A stretch of DNA of 64,000 nt from Siphonodentalium dalli (lineage: Eukaryota > Mollusca > Scaphopoda > Gadilida > Siphonodentaliidae). The stretch lies in contig CP136069.1 in NCBI GenBank assembly GCA_032622095.1, forward strand, positions 41,640,194 through 41,704,193, given 5' to 3'. Below the pieces are notes generated by a model, which was not told the DNA's origin, searched no databases, and saw only the letters and a list, made by a program, of their open reading frames with translations. Shown piece after piece: positions 10,442 through 23,220 of the stretch. Both the position numbers and the translations under genes were made by a program. Every line of letters begins with the position of its first letter. Within the stretch, counting starts at the first letter, position 1.

Positions 10442-13400
10442 GAACTGGGGCTGGACGAATCTCTGAAACCACGGAACGGAGCTGGATGAATCCAATACGA
10501 CCACGATCACGACTCAGTGATCTCATTTATTCTAATAAGATCTATATTAATTTACTACTCAATAATAAATGGCTTCTATTTTTTAAAAAACACAACAAAA
10601 CATAATTATAACGATTGCTAATTATTCACACACAATGCCAACGTGGATTTCAATAAATAAACGGAAAGAAATCTGCCAAGAATATTCCTAAATTTAATCG
10701 CGATTTGTGTAGTCAGTAACTGTTATGTGAGCAACATGCAAAACACAACACGGTAGTGGGGCGTGCCCTCTTTTTATATATCATTACTTGTGGCACAAGT
10801 CTTGTGCAATAACATGAATTTTTGCTTCAAGCTCAGTAAAATATCACCAAGCTTAGTAGCTGCACAGATGAGCTACGTGTATATAACATTTTGTGTGTTC
10901 AGTCTGGTGAAGCATCTATTGTTTTGGTCACTAATGGAGACACAATCATATACTCAGAAGTGATGCAACAGCTATAAAAGTTCAAAACTATAAGTGATAT
11001 TATCCAATATAGTTTAAAGATACGGGCGGCGTTGGCGGTGGGTATGCTGTTAAAATATTCAACTCCGTCAAAAACCGCCATAAACAGAAAGAATAGTAAA
11101 ATATAGACATACCTTGTTCTTATACCAATCAGAAATATGACATAAACAGTATGTTATTGTCAAATGTTTTTCCTTTGTTATGTAAAAAAAGCAAAAAACG
11201 TTACAGAACCTGGCTTTTGATTAGATCCGGATAAGGTAAACATAAAGAGCGTTATTTGTTAATGTTTTCCTGATATCGAAATAAAAAAGAGCGTTTATAT
11301 CATTTGTGTGTGATTAACCAATATAATTGAGCTGCGTTATGTAAGCAGAAGCAAAACTTCTGTAACACGAGCAGGCTCTTGGTTACGCACACCATCGTAC
11401 GCATTGACGACAATATACTATTTACGCGCTGATTATGTTTAGCATATGAACAAAACAATATATATTTTAATATTCCTTCTGTTGATGGCGAACGAACGCC
11501 GCCCGTCTCTTTAATGTTTCTTGGTTAGTCTTTGCTATACCAACCCACTCCCTGTGTCTGGTATACATACCATGCACTGCCTTGGCTATTGTAACTGTAA
11601 CCACATGGAGGTAGCGATAGGACGGAGGTTGATATTGATAATTTAATCTTAAAACTCACGTATGATACCATTTAAATGTTACCTGTTGGAAAACTCAGAA
11701 AGAAAAAGAGTTTTAGAACGCTCTTATTTTCAAGGGTCAGGGGAAATGAGCCTCCAAATTTCTTGTTTCGTGATTACATGTGCTCGGACTACACTGCCAT
11801 AAGGATTTTCTCATTTAGAATATATTTCTTAATATAAGATAAATTATCTTATATCAAGAAACTTTTTCTTGGTTTTAAGAAAAATATTCTGTGCCGAGAA
11901 CAATAACGCATTTAGAAATTTGATGGAATATTCTTACAACCAGAACTTATTTCTAACGTTATATTTCCAGAGTAAACAATATTTATATGCATATTTTCTT
12001 AATTTCTCAAATATAAGAACATATTTCTAAAATATGAGTATACAGAGTTCTAGCGGGCGAGAAAACATTTCTTCCGCAAGAATATTTTTCTTAAATACAG
12101 AAAGTATTTCTACAAAAACAATAAGAAACATAAACTACAATTATTTTAAAGATGCCCTGTCTGATTTGACATCATAATTCTTCCAAATAATAATAATGAT
12201 TAAACTTGGTATCTTCCACTAAAATTATCACTCATTTACCAAATATAAGAGGTGATATGGTAAGTGCATGAATCAAAATATTGCAGCAAATAATTTCAAG
12301 TTGCCTATTATGGTAAACATGTACATGGCTCTGATCAGTGAAGTCGCTTAGCTGATCCTTAAATATCCTATAAAATCACTGCAAAATGTGAAATTATAAT
12401 TATGCATGTTTCTCTATTTTTAATGAAATAGGAATATAGTGGCACGGGTCACCTCACTGTTTACCAGCTGTCCGTGAGGATTTCTACATTTTCTGGAACA
12501 GAATGCCACACTCCACACACAAGATTAAGAAATTCGCCCATTCCTACATCAGTGCTCAGTATATTAAAAAAAAACATTCACAGCCATGGGCGGGGGCACC
12601 ACAACCACCATGCTAGGACAGAGAGCTGAATTTCACGAAAGGCCACTTTTGTCAAAGTTTGCATTTAAATGTTCCATAAAACACATGGCCACTTTTATTT
12701 TAAACGGACATTGGTCATTCGAGCTTCCAAATTCTGTCTACGTATAATTTGGAAGAAGGTATAATATATACAATTCTCGTAGAAAGGTAGTTCAAGTATT
12801 TATCGACCTATTACGATACCGGGAAAATTAAATATTATTAGATGTATTTGGAGGCAAACCGCCACGTGGCTTTAAGCAATTCCGTATCAAACACCAATAT
12901 AATATTATAGTGTTGAGACTGTCATTTGTCACGGTAAATAAAAAAATGGCACTTTCTACTGAATATTTAGTATTGAATTGGAGATTCTAAACATTACTGA
13001 AAAGAAATCCTAGCTCTTTGTAATTACAAGTCAACTTACCTTGATTTGGTTCGCAGAACAAACATCGGATATCTTCACTCGCACGCAAATAGGTATTTAA
13101 GTCTTGGTGGAAGAAGGCAAAAGTCAGGTGTTTATGTCTGGCTGATTTCAAATGATCGATAAGTTAACAATATACCGGTTGTAAAATTGATACGAATACG
13201 AGCATTAGAAAATGAATTGGTTCCCAAACGTACACCGCCCCGGAGAACTAATGAGCACACTTGATTAATAATTCAAACAATGAGGCAAACTTGCATTCCG
13301 ACGCACTTCTGGGAAATTAACTATTCAACAGAGTATATACCCGAGTTGGCATAGGTAATCGCTACCATCAAGGTGGGGGCAAATGTGTTATATAGGCGAC

Positions 13401-14210
13401 TCCCCATAGTATGTACTGAGTTTTCGCCCCACCCCAATAGTCGTGTGTACTTTAAGTTCGTATACAAAACAATTTGATTTGTTAAATCAATTTCAGACTA
13501 TAGCCCATGAGCTAGTGACCGTCGACGAATGAATGTGGGACTAGTTTGCCTCATTGTACCATTTCGCTACCGAAATCTTAAAAAAAAAAATCCACCTGTA
13601 TTATCCATACCGTGACTGTTATTACTCTATCTCTAAAATTGTCAATTTATTTATTTTTGTCGTGCATAATATAAACTTTTTGAATATACACTAAAATTTA
13701 CGACAAATGAAGGATATTTTCCAGCATAGCTAAACATATTGCATTGCTCAACCATAGATTCCACACCACAATGTAAATAATAATACATTATAATAAAATA
13801 TGTTATATTGTTTTGAGATTTGGAGAAAACCTCAATTTGTACAATATTTCCCCCCCGCATGATTTCCAGGTGCCAAAACATAAAGGTGGCAATGCCCGTT
13901 CATGTGGAGTCGCGAGCTATTGGTTCCGCTATTTGTAGAACCAAATATGGTCTATATGGATCCAATTATTTTTTGCTGTGTATATATGCCCCGGACCTCG
14001 ATCTTCGGGGACTCGGGGCATAATAAGTGGGAATAGAACTTTCTATATTTAGCAACATATATATAGTCGACATAGTTTCTTGTGTACATATAGGTGAAAC
14101 TTCTCGGCCCAAATATGTTATTTCATACAATAAATATTGCATCTAAATCAAAATGGGTATCGTAATAGCCCGGAACACTGGATAAATATTTAGTATCAAT
14201 ATAGATTTAC
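10442..14210. other. Intergenic, no gene recognised
   Basis: No convincing coding sequence. 11,780-12,130 is a diffuse repeat of TTTCTTA/TAAGAAA. The open frames at 10763, 10899, 13651 and 13820 have no motif and biased AT composition. Confidence 0.4.
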
Positions 14211-14432
14211 TTACTCAAAAGCTGCATATAAAATGCGGTGTAAATTTTCTATAATTATCTTTCTCAATGTACGTCCCTGAAACAGGAAATTGCCACTCTC
14301 TGTCTGTGCAGGAACGCTGTCAACATCGATACAGCTATATCCGCCTGGACTGGTGCTGCATGCCTCGTCCTGTGTAAAAAGACATGCATGTAGGTAGATG
14401 ATGCTGCTGTCATAATCGAATATGCGTGCCAA
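14211..14432 (-). pseudogene. Exon-like open frame, possible EGF-like fragment
   Basis: Minus-strand frame of 73 codons, more GC-rich than its surroundings. A pyrimidine-rich tract ending TTTTTACACAG lies just before codon GAC at 14369, so it could be a splice acceptor in phase 0. The following residues DEACSTSPGGYSCIDVDSV resemble the C-x-PGGYSC-x-D spacing of EGF-like repeats. It could be an isolated exon of an unseen minus-strand gene, a pseudogene fragment, or chance. No partner exon was found nearby. Confidence 0.25.
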
Positions 14433-14718
14433 TCCGTGCTAAATCACGGTGGGTAATCACTTGATTATCACGCATTCAAAATGGCAGAGGCGATAATGAT
14501 ATATTACTTAGTATTTTTGGCACCTACGAGCATTATACTTTATCACATAATTTGGCCATAAAAGCAGTTTCATAATTATCGGTAATAGACACGTTAAATA
14601 TCAGCGCGTGCGATGACGTCACGGCGTTCTTCAAATAACTTGCGATCGCTGTAGTTTATGATTGTTGTTTTCGATGAATATTTCGCGTTGCTTCGGGTTT
14701 ATTTGATCATGTGATAAA
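14433..14718. other. Intergenic, nothing recognised
   Basis: No feature supported. Confidence 0.4.
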
Positions 14719-14864
14719 AGGTATCTCACACTCGTCCTATTTTATACATAATTTATCAACCTCGTCCTCTAAATTCTATTTGAGCCTCGGTAAACCTCGG
14801 CTCAAATCGAATTTAGTGAACTCGGTTGATAAATTCCGTATAAAATAGAAACTCATGTGAGATC
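14719..14864. mobile_element. Small MITE
   Basis: Inverted repeat: GGTATCTCACACTCGTCC...TTTATACATAATTTATCAAC on the left and GTTGATAAATTCCGTATAAA...TGTGAGATCC on the right. The centre is a palindromic GAGCCTCGG/CCTCGGCTC. No coding capacity. Confidence 0.6.
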
Positions 14865-14912
14865 CTCTATATACTATTTTTCAAAGAAGCTGATGCCTCA
14901 TTTGTGAGTTTT

Positions 14913-16679
14913 TAGCTCAACTTACTTTGTAAGTTTGAGATATTGCCGTGGGTTGGCGTCCGTCGTCCGTGTGTCTGTGTCCGTCAACAATTTCCTTTGG
15001 CGCGGGCTACATGTCGCACCTTTGGTCTGATATTTATTAAATTTGTCATGAATGTTGACATTGACATGTAGATGCGAACGAGTCATTTTGGGGTCATTCG
15101 GCCAAAAAACATGGCCGCTGGCAGCCATCTTGGATTTCAAAATTAAATCCATTGGCCCGGTCTACATCTGATCATCATGAGATTTGTCATGGATGTTAAT
15201 ATTGACATGTAGATGGGAACGAGTCATTTTGGGGTCGTTCTGTCAAAAAGCATGGCCGCCAGCAGCCATTTTGGATTTTACTCTTCGCGTGACTAAATCC
15301 TTTGGCGTGGGCTACAGGTCGTAGCTTTGGTCTGATCTTCATGAAATTTGTCATGGATGTTAAAAATGACATGTAGATGGGAACGAGTCATTTTGGGGTC
15401 ATTCGGCCAAAAAACATGGCCGCTGGCGGCCATCTTGGATTTCAAAATTAAATCCATTGGCGCGGTCTACAGGTCGTACTGTTCGTCTGATCATCATGAA
15501 ATTTGTCACGGATGTTAATATTGACATCTAGATGGGAACGAGTGATTTGGGGGTCGTTCGGCCAAAAAACATGGCCGTCAGCAGCCATCTTGGATTTTAC
15601 TCTTTGCATGACTAAATCCTTTGGCGCGGGCTACAGGTCGTAGCTGTGGTCGGAACTTCACGAGATTTGTCATGGATGTTAACAATGACATGTAGACGGG
15701 ATCGAGTCATTTTGGGGTCATTTGGCCAAAAAACATGGCCGCTGGCGGCCATCTTGGATTTCAAAATTAAATCCATTGGCGCGGTCTACAGGTCGTAATA
15801 TTCGTCTGATCATCATGAAATTTGTCATGGGTGTTAATATTGACATGTAGATGGGAACAAGTGATTTTGGGGTTGTTTGGCCAAAAAACATGGCCGCCAG
15901 CAGCCATCTTGGATTTTACTCTTTGCATGACTAAATCCTTTGGCGCGGGCTACAGGTCGTAGCTTTGGTCGGATCTTCATGAAATTTGTCATGAATGTTA
16001 ATAATGACATGTAGATGGGAACGAGTCATTTTGGGGTCGTTCGGCCAAAAAACATGGCCGCCAGCAGCCATCTTGGATTTTACTCTTTGCATGACTAAAT
16101 CCTTTGGCGCGGGCTACAGGTCGTAGCTTTGGTCGGATCTTCATGAAATTTGTCACGAATGTTAACAATGACATGTAGATGGGAACGAGTCATTTTGGCG
16201 TCGTTCGCCAAAAAACATGGCCGCCAGCAGCCATCTTGGATTTTACTCTTTGCATGACTAAATCCTTTGGCACAGGCTACATGTCGTACCTTTGGTCAGA
16301 TCATTATGAGATTTGTCATGGCTGTTGACCCTGACATCTAAATGGGAACGAGTTATTTTGGGGCCATTCGGCCAAAAAACATGGCCGTTGGTGGCCATCT
16401 TGGATTTCAAAATTAAATCCATTGGCGCGGGCTACAGGTCGTACTATTCGTCTGATCATCATGAAATTTGTCATGAATGGTAATATTGACATGTAGATGG
16501 GAACGAGTCATTTTGGGGTCATTCGGCCAAAAAACATGGCCGTCAGCAGCCATCTTGGATTTTACTCTTTGCATGACTAAATCCTTTGGCACAGCTTGGT
16601 TAGACATTTCAATTAGCATCTTTCCTATTCCTCCATTTACTGTCAACCATTAAATTATTCCCCTACCTAAGTTGAGCTA
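14913..16679. mobile_element. TIR element made of a 164/155-bp tandem repeat
   Basis: Ends are inverted: TAGCTCAACTTA (14913) and TAAGTTGAGCTA (to 16679). The body is ten copies of a repeat containing ATGGCCG, at 15111, 15252, 15416, 15571, 15735, 15890, 16054, 16217, 16381 and 16536. Spacing mostly alternates 164 and 155 bp, giving a dimer of about 319 bp in the central part. Each copy carries a TCATGAAATTTGTCATG-type motif. A short GTCCGTCGTCCGTGTG stretch lies near the left end. Non-coding. Confidence 0.75.
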
Positions 16680-17029
16680 CAGTGTCATTGACAATTTCAT
16701 TTGTTCGACTGACTGCCGATGATTTGAGAAGCTTTAATGTTTTAGGATATTGTAGGAAGGCTAATATGGCCGTGTCAAATTGAGCTATAGCGATGGGATA
16801 TCTCGCAGGACAACACATTTCGGAGTTTCGTGGGGTCTGTATTCGCTGGATGTCTTATAGTTGCAGTGTGTAACTATTATGGCCGCGTTAATTGCGTTCG
16901 ATGTTTAGGTATGAACAATGGCTGGGCCATGCACACTCTAAAGATTTTATGGCGGGAACCCAATTTTTTATCCGCATTTAGAAGCTTTCTGGTTTGGTGA
17001 ATGAAAAACCTGCAGTAATAAGCCGTAGT
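16680..17029. other. Intergenic, nothing recognised
   Basis: No feature supported. Confidence 0.4.
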
Positions 17030-18150
17030 TTTTTGTAATAATTTGAAGGATTAGTTGTTTTAACTGAATTCTGAGGCGGTGCATTAATGTAACCAATATA
17101 TTTTATATTATAATTTATATTTATGGCTAATAATATGATCTTGGGGCGTTACCATTTCCGACTATGGTTTTCTTGTATATTATGTTCTTGTGGGTTTGCA
17201 CTTTCCTCGGACATTTTGAATGTACATGTGGTACTCACCAACCTCGAAACCACGTGATTCCCCACAGTGTAAAGGGTCTCTATCGGGGAGAGGTGTCGAA
17301 TTTAGATATTCGACTGTTGGTCTAAAACAACAAATTTCACACTTACGGTACTTAGAGAGATATCTTTATTACCTCCAAGTATAGGAGAGATCGATACACA
17401 TGACATATAAATACAGTTGGATTAAAGTGGGCTCCCCTGGCCAGTGTGGTGGGCCGTCATGTACAAGTATGGAGAGGTGTTGGAAACCACGAGAGTGAAG
17501 CATATATGCATTTGAATGTTCACTACAGCTTTTGTTGCAGGAAAATCTGATTTGTCCAACAGATATGACAGTTAGTCGTTACAACATGCGTGGGTGTTGA
17601 GAAGATAATTACAATGGACGAGACACGGGTTGCTGTACGCCATTCCTTATCATTGTGCTGAGAACGTACAGGAACTTCGCAGAATATAGTACTAGTTCCT
17701 TGAGGCAGTGAGATATGTGTTCTGTTAGGGTTTCCAGAGAACTTCCGAGGAGGGTTGCTACCAGGTCATATCTGGCTAACGACGCAAGGTGAAAATATTC
17801 GGGTATGCCGAAACGAGAGATAATCCCTTCCCAAAAAGAGTTTCTAATAATGAGTGCGGCTGGAGAAGAGCATACGAACATGGCGTGGTCGATTTCGTTC
17901 GAGTACACTTCGCTGCAGAGATGACACACTAAATTGTTGGCATAGGTAGTCCTGTTGAGACACGCCCCGCAACACCCACCTGTCGCCGCGGTTATAAGCT
18001 CTGCATTTCAGACAAGAAAACCATAGTCAGAAATGATAACGCCACCAAGATTATAGTATTAAATATAAATAGAAATTATAAAAAATACATAAAATATTTT
18101 GATAACAATTGCGTTTAAAAAAGTAATCCTTCAAATTATTACTAACAAAG
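17030..18150. repeat. Diverged inverted arms around a LINE remnant
   Basis: The left arm (17036-17180) and right arm (about 18010-18145, inverted) share AATTTGAAGGATTA and GACTATGGTTTTCTTGT, with a similar AT-rich stretch between. By eye the arms are roughly three-quarters identical. They enclose the LINE-like coding remnant at 17609-18007. Confidence 0.5.
17609..18007 (-). pseudogene. Non-LTR retrotransposon ORF2 C-terminal remnant
   Basis: The minus-strand frame is open from 18007 to 17609, about 132 codons, limited upstream by a TGA at 18010-18008. It contains VCHLCSEVYSNEIDHAMFVC, a C-x2-C-x8-H-x4-C-like arrangement typical of the zinc-knuckle tail that closes the ORF2 of CR1/L2-type LINEs, followed by the usual hydrophobic helices. 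No reverse transcriptase domain is seen upstream, so this is a truncated fragment with no activity expected. A chance frame is possible but the Cys/His spacing argues against it. Confidence 0.5.
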
Positions 18151-18674
18151 CAAGTAAACGACTGTGGGGTCATTCAACAGATTATAAAGACTTGGACTTA
18201 GTATGCTGTAAATACTAAAATTTTAATGAAATAATTAAAAGATAAAATTTAGCAAGTAGTAAAAGTTAATTTTCTCATTTTGTTTTGTTTTGTTTAAATA
18301 AAGCAATAATTTAAATGTAGCATTTGTTTTTTTTTAAATGATTGACCGTGGCTCTTCCAATAATTGCGCGACTGACCTGGTCAATTGTTCTTAAGAAGTT
18401 GTTTTGAGAATTACTATAGAGGGAAATAGTTATGGCTTTGGCTTCGCAAGTAATTAACTTGGTGACGTGGTGTTAACAAATCTGAACTCCAGTAAACCAA
18501 GGACGCTCCATACCAAATATATGGTAAATTAATAATTCTTTAGAAGTTGCCAGTTTTAAGATTTACTATGGAGGGAAAGAATTGTGGTGCTGGCTTCGCA
18601 ACTATTTGACCTCATTGTAACAAATATAAATATTAGTCACTCAGGCAATAGATGTATCTATTCTGTATATTAAG
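18151..18674. other. Intergenic with a diverged duplication
   Basis: Two related stretches (about 18398-18465 and 18538-18605) both contain GGCTTCGCAA within a TTTACTATGGAGGGAAA-like context. No gene seen. Confidence 0.35.
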
Positions 18675-18956
18675 TTATTGGGTCTTACGTGTCTTGAGAT
18701 GTCTAAATAATTTTCGATGGACAGATCGCACAAGGGACCCACGCCAATCTTCTGTTGGGATTCCAATTGTTGGCTTATTAAATATGCACATATGCTTAAG
18801 ATACAGTCGCGCGCGAAGCACGCTCCCGTAAGTCAGGTTTTGGATCCCAGTTAATGAAAATATCATTGAAATAATCGGTTTCCCCCAATAAACATCCATA
18901 TATTCAATATTCATGTTTTGGAGCAGAATTAGGCAGTCCATATTGGACGCCATCAT
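18675..18956 (-). pseudogene. Possible LINE-derived coding fragment
   Basis: A 93-codon minus frame ending in a basic stretch with TEDWRGSLVRSVHRKLF, reminiscent of the W-x-basic segment between the reverse transcriptase and C-terminal zinc region of CR1/L2-type ORF2. It lies upstream, on the same strand, of the remnant at 17609-18007, with an inverted arm between them. Assignment is weak; it may be chance. Confidence 0.2.
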
Positions 18957-18998
18957 GGAATTTGTTTTGTTTTAATTTTCACACATATTTATTAGTTA

Positions 18999-19722
18999 TG
19001 TGGATGGAGTTCTCATTAAACCTCACATCCTTATATTGGTTACAGTAATGCCCAAAGTAATTGACCACTTAACCAGATCAGACTTATTGGTAATTTTTCA
19101 GGATTTAAAATCCTGAAAAATTACAAATAATTCTGTTCTGGTTAAGTGGTCAATTACTTTGAACATTACTGTATGAGGATTGAGTTATCATTAAACCTCA
19201 AATCCTTATATTGGTTACAGTAATGCCCAAAGTAATTGACCACTTAACCACAGCAGAATTATGGGTATTTTTTCAGCATTTAAAATCCTGATAAATTACC
19301 CATTATTCTGCTGTGCTTAAGTGGTCAATTACTTTGAACATTACTGTATGAGGATTGAGTTATCATTAAACCTCAAATCCTTATATTGGTTACAGTAATG
19401 CCCAAAGTAATTGACCACTTAACCACAGCATAATTATGGGTAATATTTCAGGATTTAAAATCATGAAAAAATACCCATAATTTTGCTGTGGTTAAGTGAT
19501 CAATTACTTTGGACATTACTGTTTGTAGATGGAGTTATCATTAAACCTCAAATCCTTATATTGGTTACAGTAATGCCCAAAGTAATTGACCACTTAACCA
19601 CAGCATAATTATGGGTAATATTTCAGGATTTAAAATCATGAAAAAATACCCATAATTTTGCTGTGGTTAAGTGATCAATTACTTTGGACATTACTGTTTG
19701 TAGATGGAGTTAAACCTCACAA
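18999..19722. repeat. 4 x 175-bp array of a palindromic TA element
   Basis: ACAGTAATGCCCAAAGTAAT starts at 19042, 19217, 19392 and 19567 (exact 175-bp period). Each unit is a palindromic MITE of about 130 bp, related to family B in the EXT1 introns (CAGTAATG...CATTACTG termini), plus a spacer of about 45 bp ATCATTAAACCTCAAATCC. Units 3 and 4 are nearly identical, so the array grew by local duplication after one insertion. Confidence 0.85.
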
Positions 19723-20770
19723 CAGTGTGTTGGGGATTTGGACCTTGACTTGGGACCTTTGGTTTTTAACTCAACAAATGCGCGTACACCATATACACAA
19801 ATTTCTTATGTAACCAGAGTTTTTCTTGGATAAGATGAGTCTGAAGCCTGCTAACATTTCAAAATGTTGTCAGTTTTGTATTCCCTGCAGCGGAACTCGA
19901 CGCATTGAAGCAAAAGTTACAAGAGATAAAATGTGTACGTAACGAGACTATAATACAAATGAAAAAATAAATTCAGGGAGGGGTGGGCGATACAGGGAAC
20001 TAAGGGTTGAACCAATATAAATTTATAGAGCGATAATGACCAATGTTGACATATTATGCATCTCAACTCTACTGAACATTGCAACAAGGCTGTAAAATAG
20101 GGGGTGTCAGAATTTTAGTCATCTCTATATAGTGCAATAATAGTCATTTATGGACTTCTATAAGATGTTGGGTTGGTTATATGGGCTCGGAGAAAAAGGG
20201 GTTTGTACCGATGAACTGACATAAATTAGTGGAGCGATGTTGCCATGTAATATATCGCGACTGTACTAAAGCAGCAATGATATAAAATTGGGGGGGGGGG
20301 GTATGAAATTATCTCTATGTCTATAGATGGCACCAGGATTATATAGAAAGGAATAGCAATTGATATACGTATACGGTATACTATAGTAATACCATAGACA
20401 TATAAGTACAAGTATCACGCGATACAATATTACGTAACGTGACTATACCGATGAAAGAAATAAATAAATTGGACCGGGATTAGAGGTTGGGTTGGTTATA
20501 TGTGGATAATTGGATATGGAATTCATACCGATGAAACGATACAAATTAGTGGAGCGATAAAGACCAATGTTGACACTTAGTCAGACTATGCGGGAGAAAA
20601 TAGGGGTTGATACGATAGACCAAAATAAATTGTCGGGCGATAATGACCAATGTTGATGTATAAAGTAACGCGACTGTACTGTCGCACAATTATCATGTGT
20701 AACCGGTCAAATATGGACTCTAGTGCCAATATGGAACAGCTCAGAAAATATTTGCAGGGCCCAAAAATTT
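19723..20770. other. Intergenic with degenerate AT-rich repeats
   Basis: Four loosely related stretches contain AAATTxRTxGAGCGAT and GACCAATGTTGA (around 20018, 20225, 20533 and 20622). No gene seen. A poly-G tract is at 20290-20301. Confidence 0.4.
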
Positions 20771-21120
20771 ATTTAACATGGCATTTGCCATTAAAATCGA
20801 TTTATGTCAATAAAACTGTCATTTTTCAAAATTTTAAGCTGAGACTTGGTGTTTGTGCGTGGGATAGTTATATATTCCTAAAATTACAGAGTACAGCACG
20901 TAATTATGTTTTAGATGGAAGAAATGAATTGTTTTCAATGATAAAATTTAACATGGCATTTGCCATTAAAATCGATTTATGTCAATAAAACTGTCATTTT
21001 TCAAAATTTTAAGCTGAAACTTGGTGTATGTGCGTGGGATACATATATATTCATAAAATGACCAGTCCAGCGCGTAATTATGTTTTAGATGGAAGAAATT
21101 GAATTTGTTTTCGATAATAA
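20771..21120 (+). repeat. 175-bp tandem duplication
   Basis: Two copies begin ATTTAACATGGCATTTGCCA at 20771 and 20946. They are nearly identical, with scattered substitutions. The open frames that cross it are not supported as genes. Confidence 0.9.
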
Positions 21121-21421
21121 ATTTGCAGCGTGGACGGGTCATTCCGGTCAACCAGGTCATCGAGTGCGCTCAATTTGTAAACAAAGTTTTGGTCAATAGT
21201 CGTTTTGGTCAAACTATCCCTTTTTAGACCGGGACAGCAGATCCGAATAGTAGCTAAGATGTATTTAGATAGAATTATCAAACGAATTTGACCGATTCGG
21301 GTGTAGTTTAAGAGAATAGAGTGGAGAAATCTTGGTGATAATTCCAGAAAATAAAGATGGCGGAGAATATTCACAATGAAACTACCCACAATTCACTTCA
21401 CTACACCAGGGGGGGGGGGGG

Positions 21422-21890
21422 GTTCGCAATGGGTTACACATTATTTTCAGTGTATCAAATTATTTATATTTTCAACAAGTGACTTTAAGTTTACAATTTC
21501 AGCCTATCCTGACTCTATCGATACGATTTATCATATTTTCATAAACATATTATACACCGGTGGCGTTAACTTTACAATTTCGGCATCTACGTGATTCTAT
21601 CGGTACGATTGAGTAATGGTACAAAACAAAATGTTCAAGAATACATTAGGGGCTCCCAATGGGTTATATATTATTTTCAGTCTATCAAATTATTTATATT
21701 TTCAACAACATATTATTACACCGGTGACTTTAAGTTTACAATTTCAGCCTGTCCTGACTCTATCGATACGATTTATCATATTTTCATAAACATATTATAC
21801 ACCGGTGACGTTAACTTTACAATGTCGGCATCTACGTGATTCTATCGGTACGATTGAGTAAGGTACACAAAATCTCCAAGAATACATTCG
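21422..21890 (+). repeat. Tandem duplication of about 230 bp
   Basis: AATGGGTTA starts at 21428 and 21658, followed by parallel sequence including CTGACTCTATCGATACGATT and TCGGCATCTACGTGATTCTA. The second copy carries an extra block of about 18 bp. A 14-base poly-G tract (21409-21422) lies at the left boundary. Confidence 0.85.
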
Positions 21891-22154
21891 CCCTGTCCAC
21901 CACACAATATCAAACTCACAGAAGCTAGAAACACCACAGGTGGCGTAACAAGCAAAAAATATAGCCAGCAGACGAACCAAATTTAAATTGACATGGCTCA
22001 TTTGAAATTCGAATTACGTAATTTAACAGGAGGGATCATTAAGACAGATCGAGAAATAGGCGAATACACATGGGCGGCCGTTTATAGCCAAAATACATCG
22101 AAGAAACAAAATCAATATAATTAAGCCAAATAAAAAAATATATATTAGTCTGAG

Positions 22155-22642
22155 TTAAAGGTACTCAATCCGAACAGAGGGTCCCCATCTCAACAGATTC
22201 CAACAACAACAATCCGATCAGAGGGTCCTATATTATTATTTCTTTGGCTTTGGGGGTAAAAAATATTTGATTCGAGTCGAGGAACCCATCAAACAAAGCT
22301 CAGAGTTATTAGATATTGATTTTTGAAATTTGTTATTTACTCGAGATGAGTACTAATAATTGCCTTCAACTGCCGTAATCTGCTCGGGATGTGTACACCA
22401 AAATCTATTCAAACAGACAAGGATGGATAACTCTAAAATCAAGTGGTAATAATAACGCAATTTTGACTGAGTTTTGGGCCAAAAAGTATTCCCGATAATG
22501 AAAAATAATAGATCTCTAAAATCGATATCTAACAAATCTGAGCTTTGATGGGTGACTTCCTCGACTCGAATCAAATATTTTTGACCCCCGAAGCCATTGA
22601 AATAGTAATTGGGAGGAGTTTTATCGGATTGAGTACATTTAA
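22155..22642. mobile_element. TTAA-bounded foldback element J
   Basis: TTAA at 22155-22158 and 22639-22642, with inverted termini AGGTACTCAATCCGA and TCGGATTGAGTACAT. The subterminal TTTGGCTTTGGGGGT / ACCCCCGAAGCCA and CAAAGCTCAGA blocks match those at 2131 and 26271. Probably a non-autonomous piggyBac-like element. Confidence 0.7.
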
Positions 22643-23220
22643 TAGACATTGTTTCTAAACCGACGGTTGTGATTTCAAATTGTGTTTTAGAAACGGATAT
22701 TTCACTTTCAATATCTACGAAAACCAAATTAATTGCAAGTTGAACTTCAATAGACATTGGCTGTCCCATTGGTTGACTCAATACTTAATTTTGATTTTGA
22801 AATAAATGTTGTTTACCCCAGTTTATCATAAGACATAATTAGTCTGGTCGTTGAAAAATTCAAAATGCAGGGCCAACCAAGAATAAATTGTTAGTAAGAC
22901 GATTTTGGTGTCAAAACAATCGTAAATGTCCAAGGTACAACATATATATCCAAAATCCGCTTTGGGGGAACTTTGTTAACCAAGATCATTGAGAAATATT
23001 AAAATGAAATGGGGCCATGGGAGGAGACAATCAGGGTGGATACCGCATTGGAAGTTAGTTCGGTACATATGCATTGAGTTTACACTAAACAGAAAGTATA
23101 CATGTGGTGTCAACATATCAGGCGCTGTGTAATCGCGAGTCCGCTTGGGCGGGGTGTGATTCCGTAGGAAAATGTTGAGATATAAGTTGAATTTGATGCG
23201 TCCAAATTCACAATTATGAA
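22643..23220. other. Intergenic, nothing recognised
   Basis: No feature supported. The 142-codon minus frame at 22353-22781 mostly translates the J element and is not a gene. Confidence 0.4.

Noticed and set aside
22353-22781. 142-codon minus-strand frame
   Set aside because: Most of it lies within the J element and shows no domain; other J copies do not keep it open.
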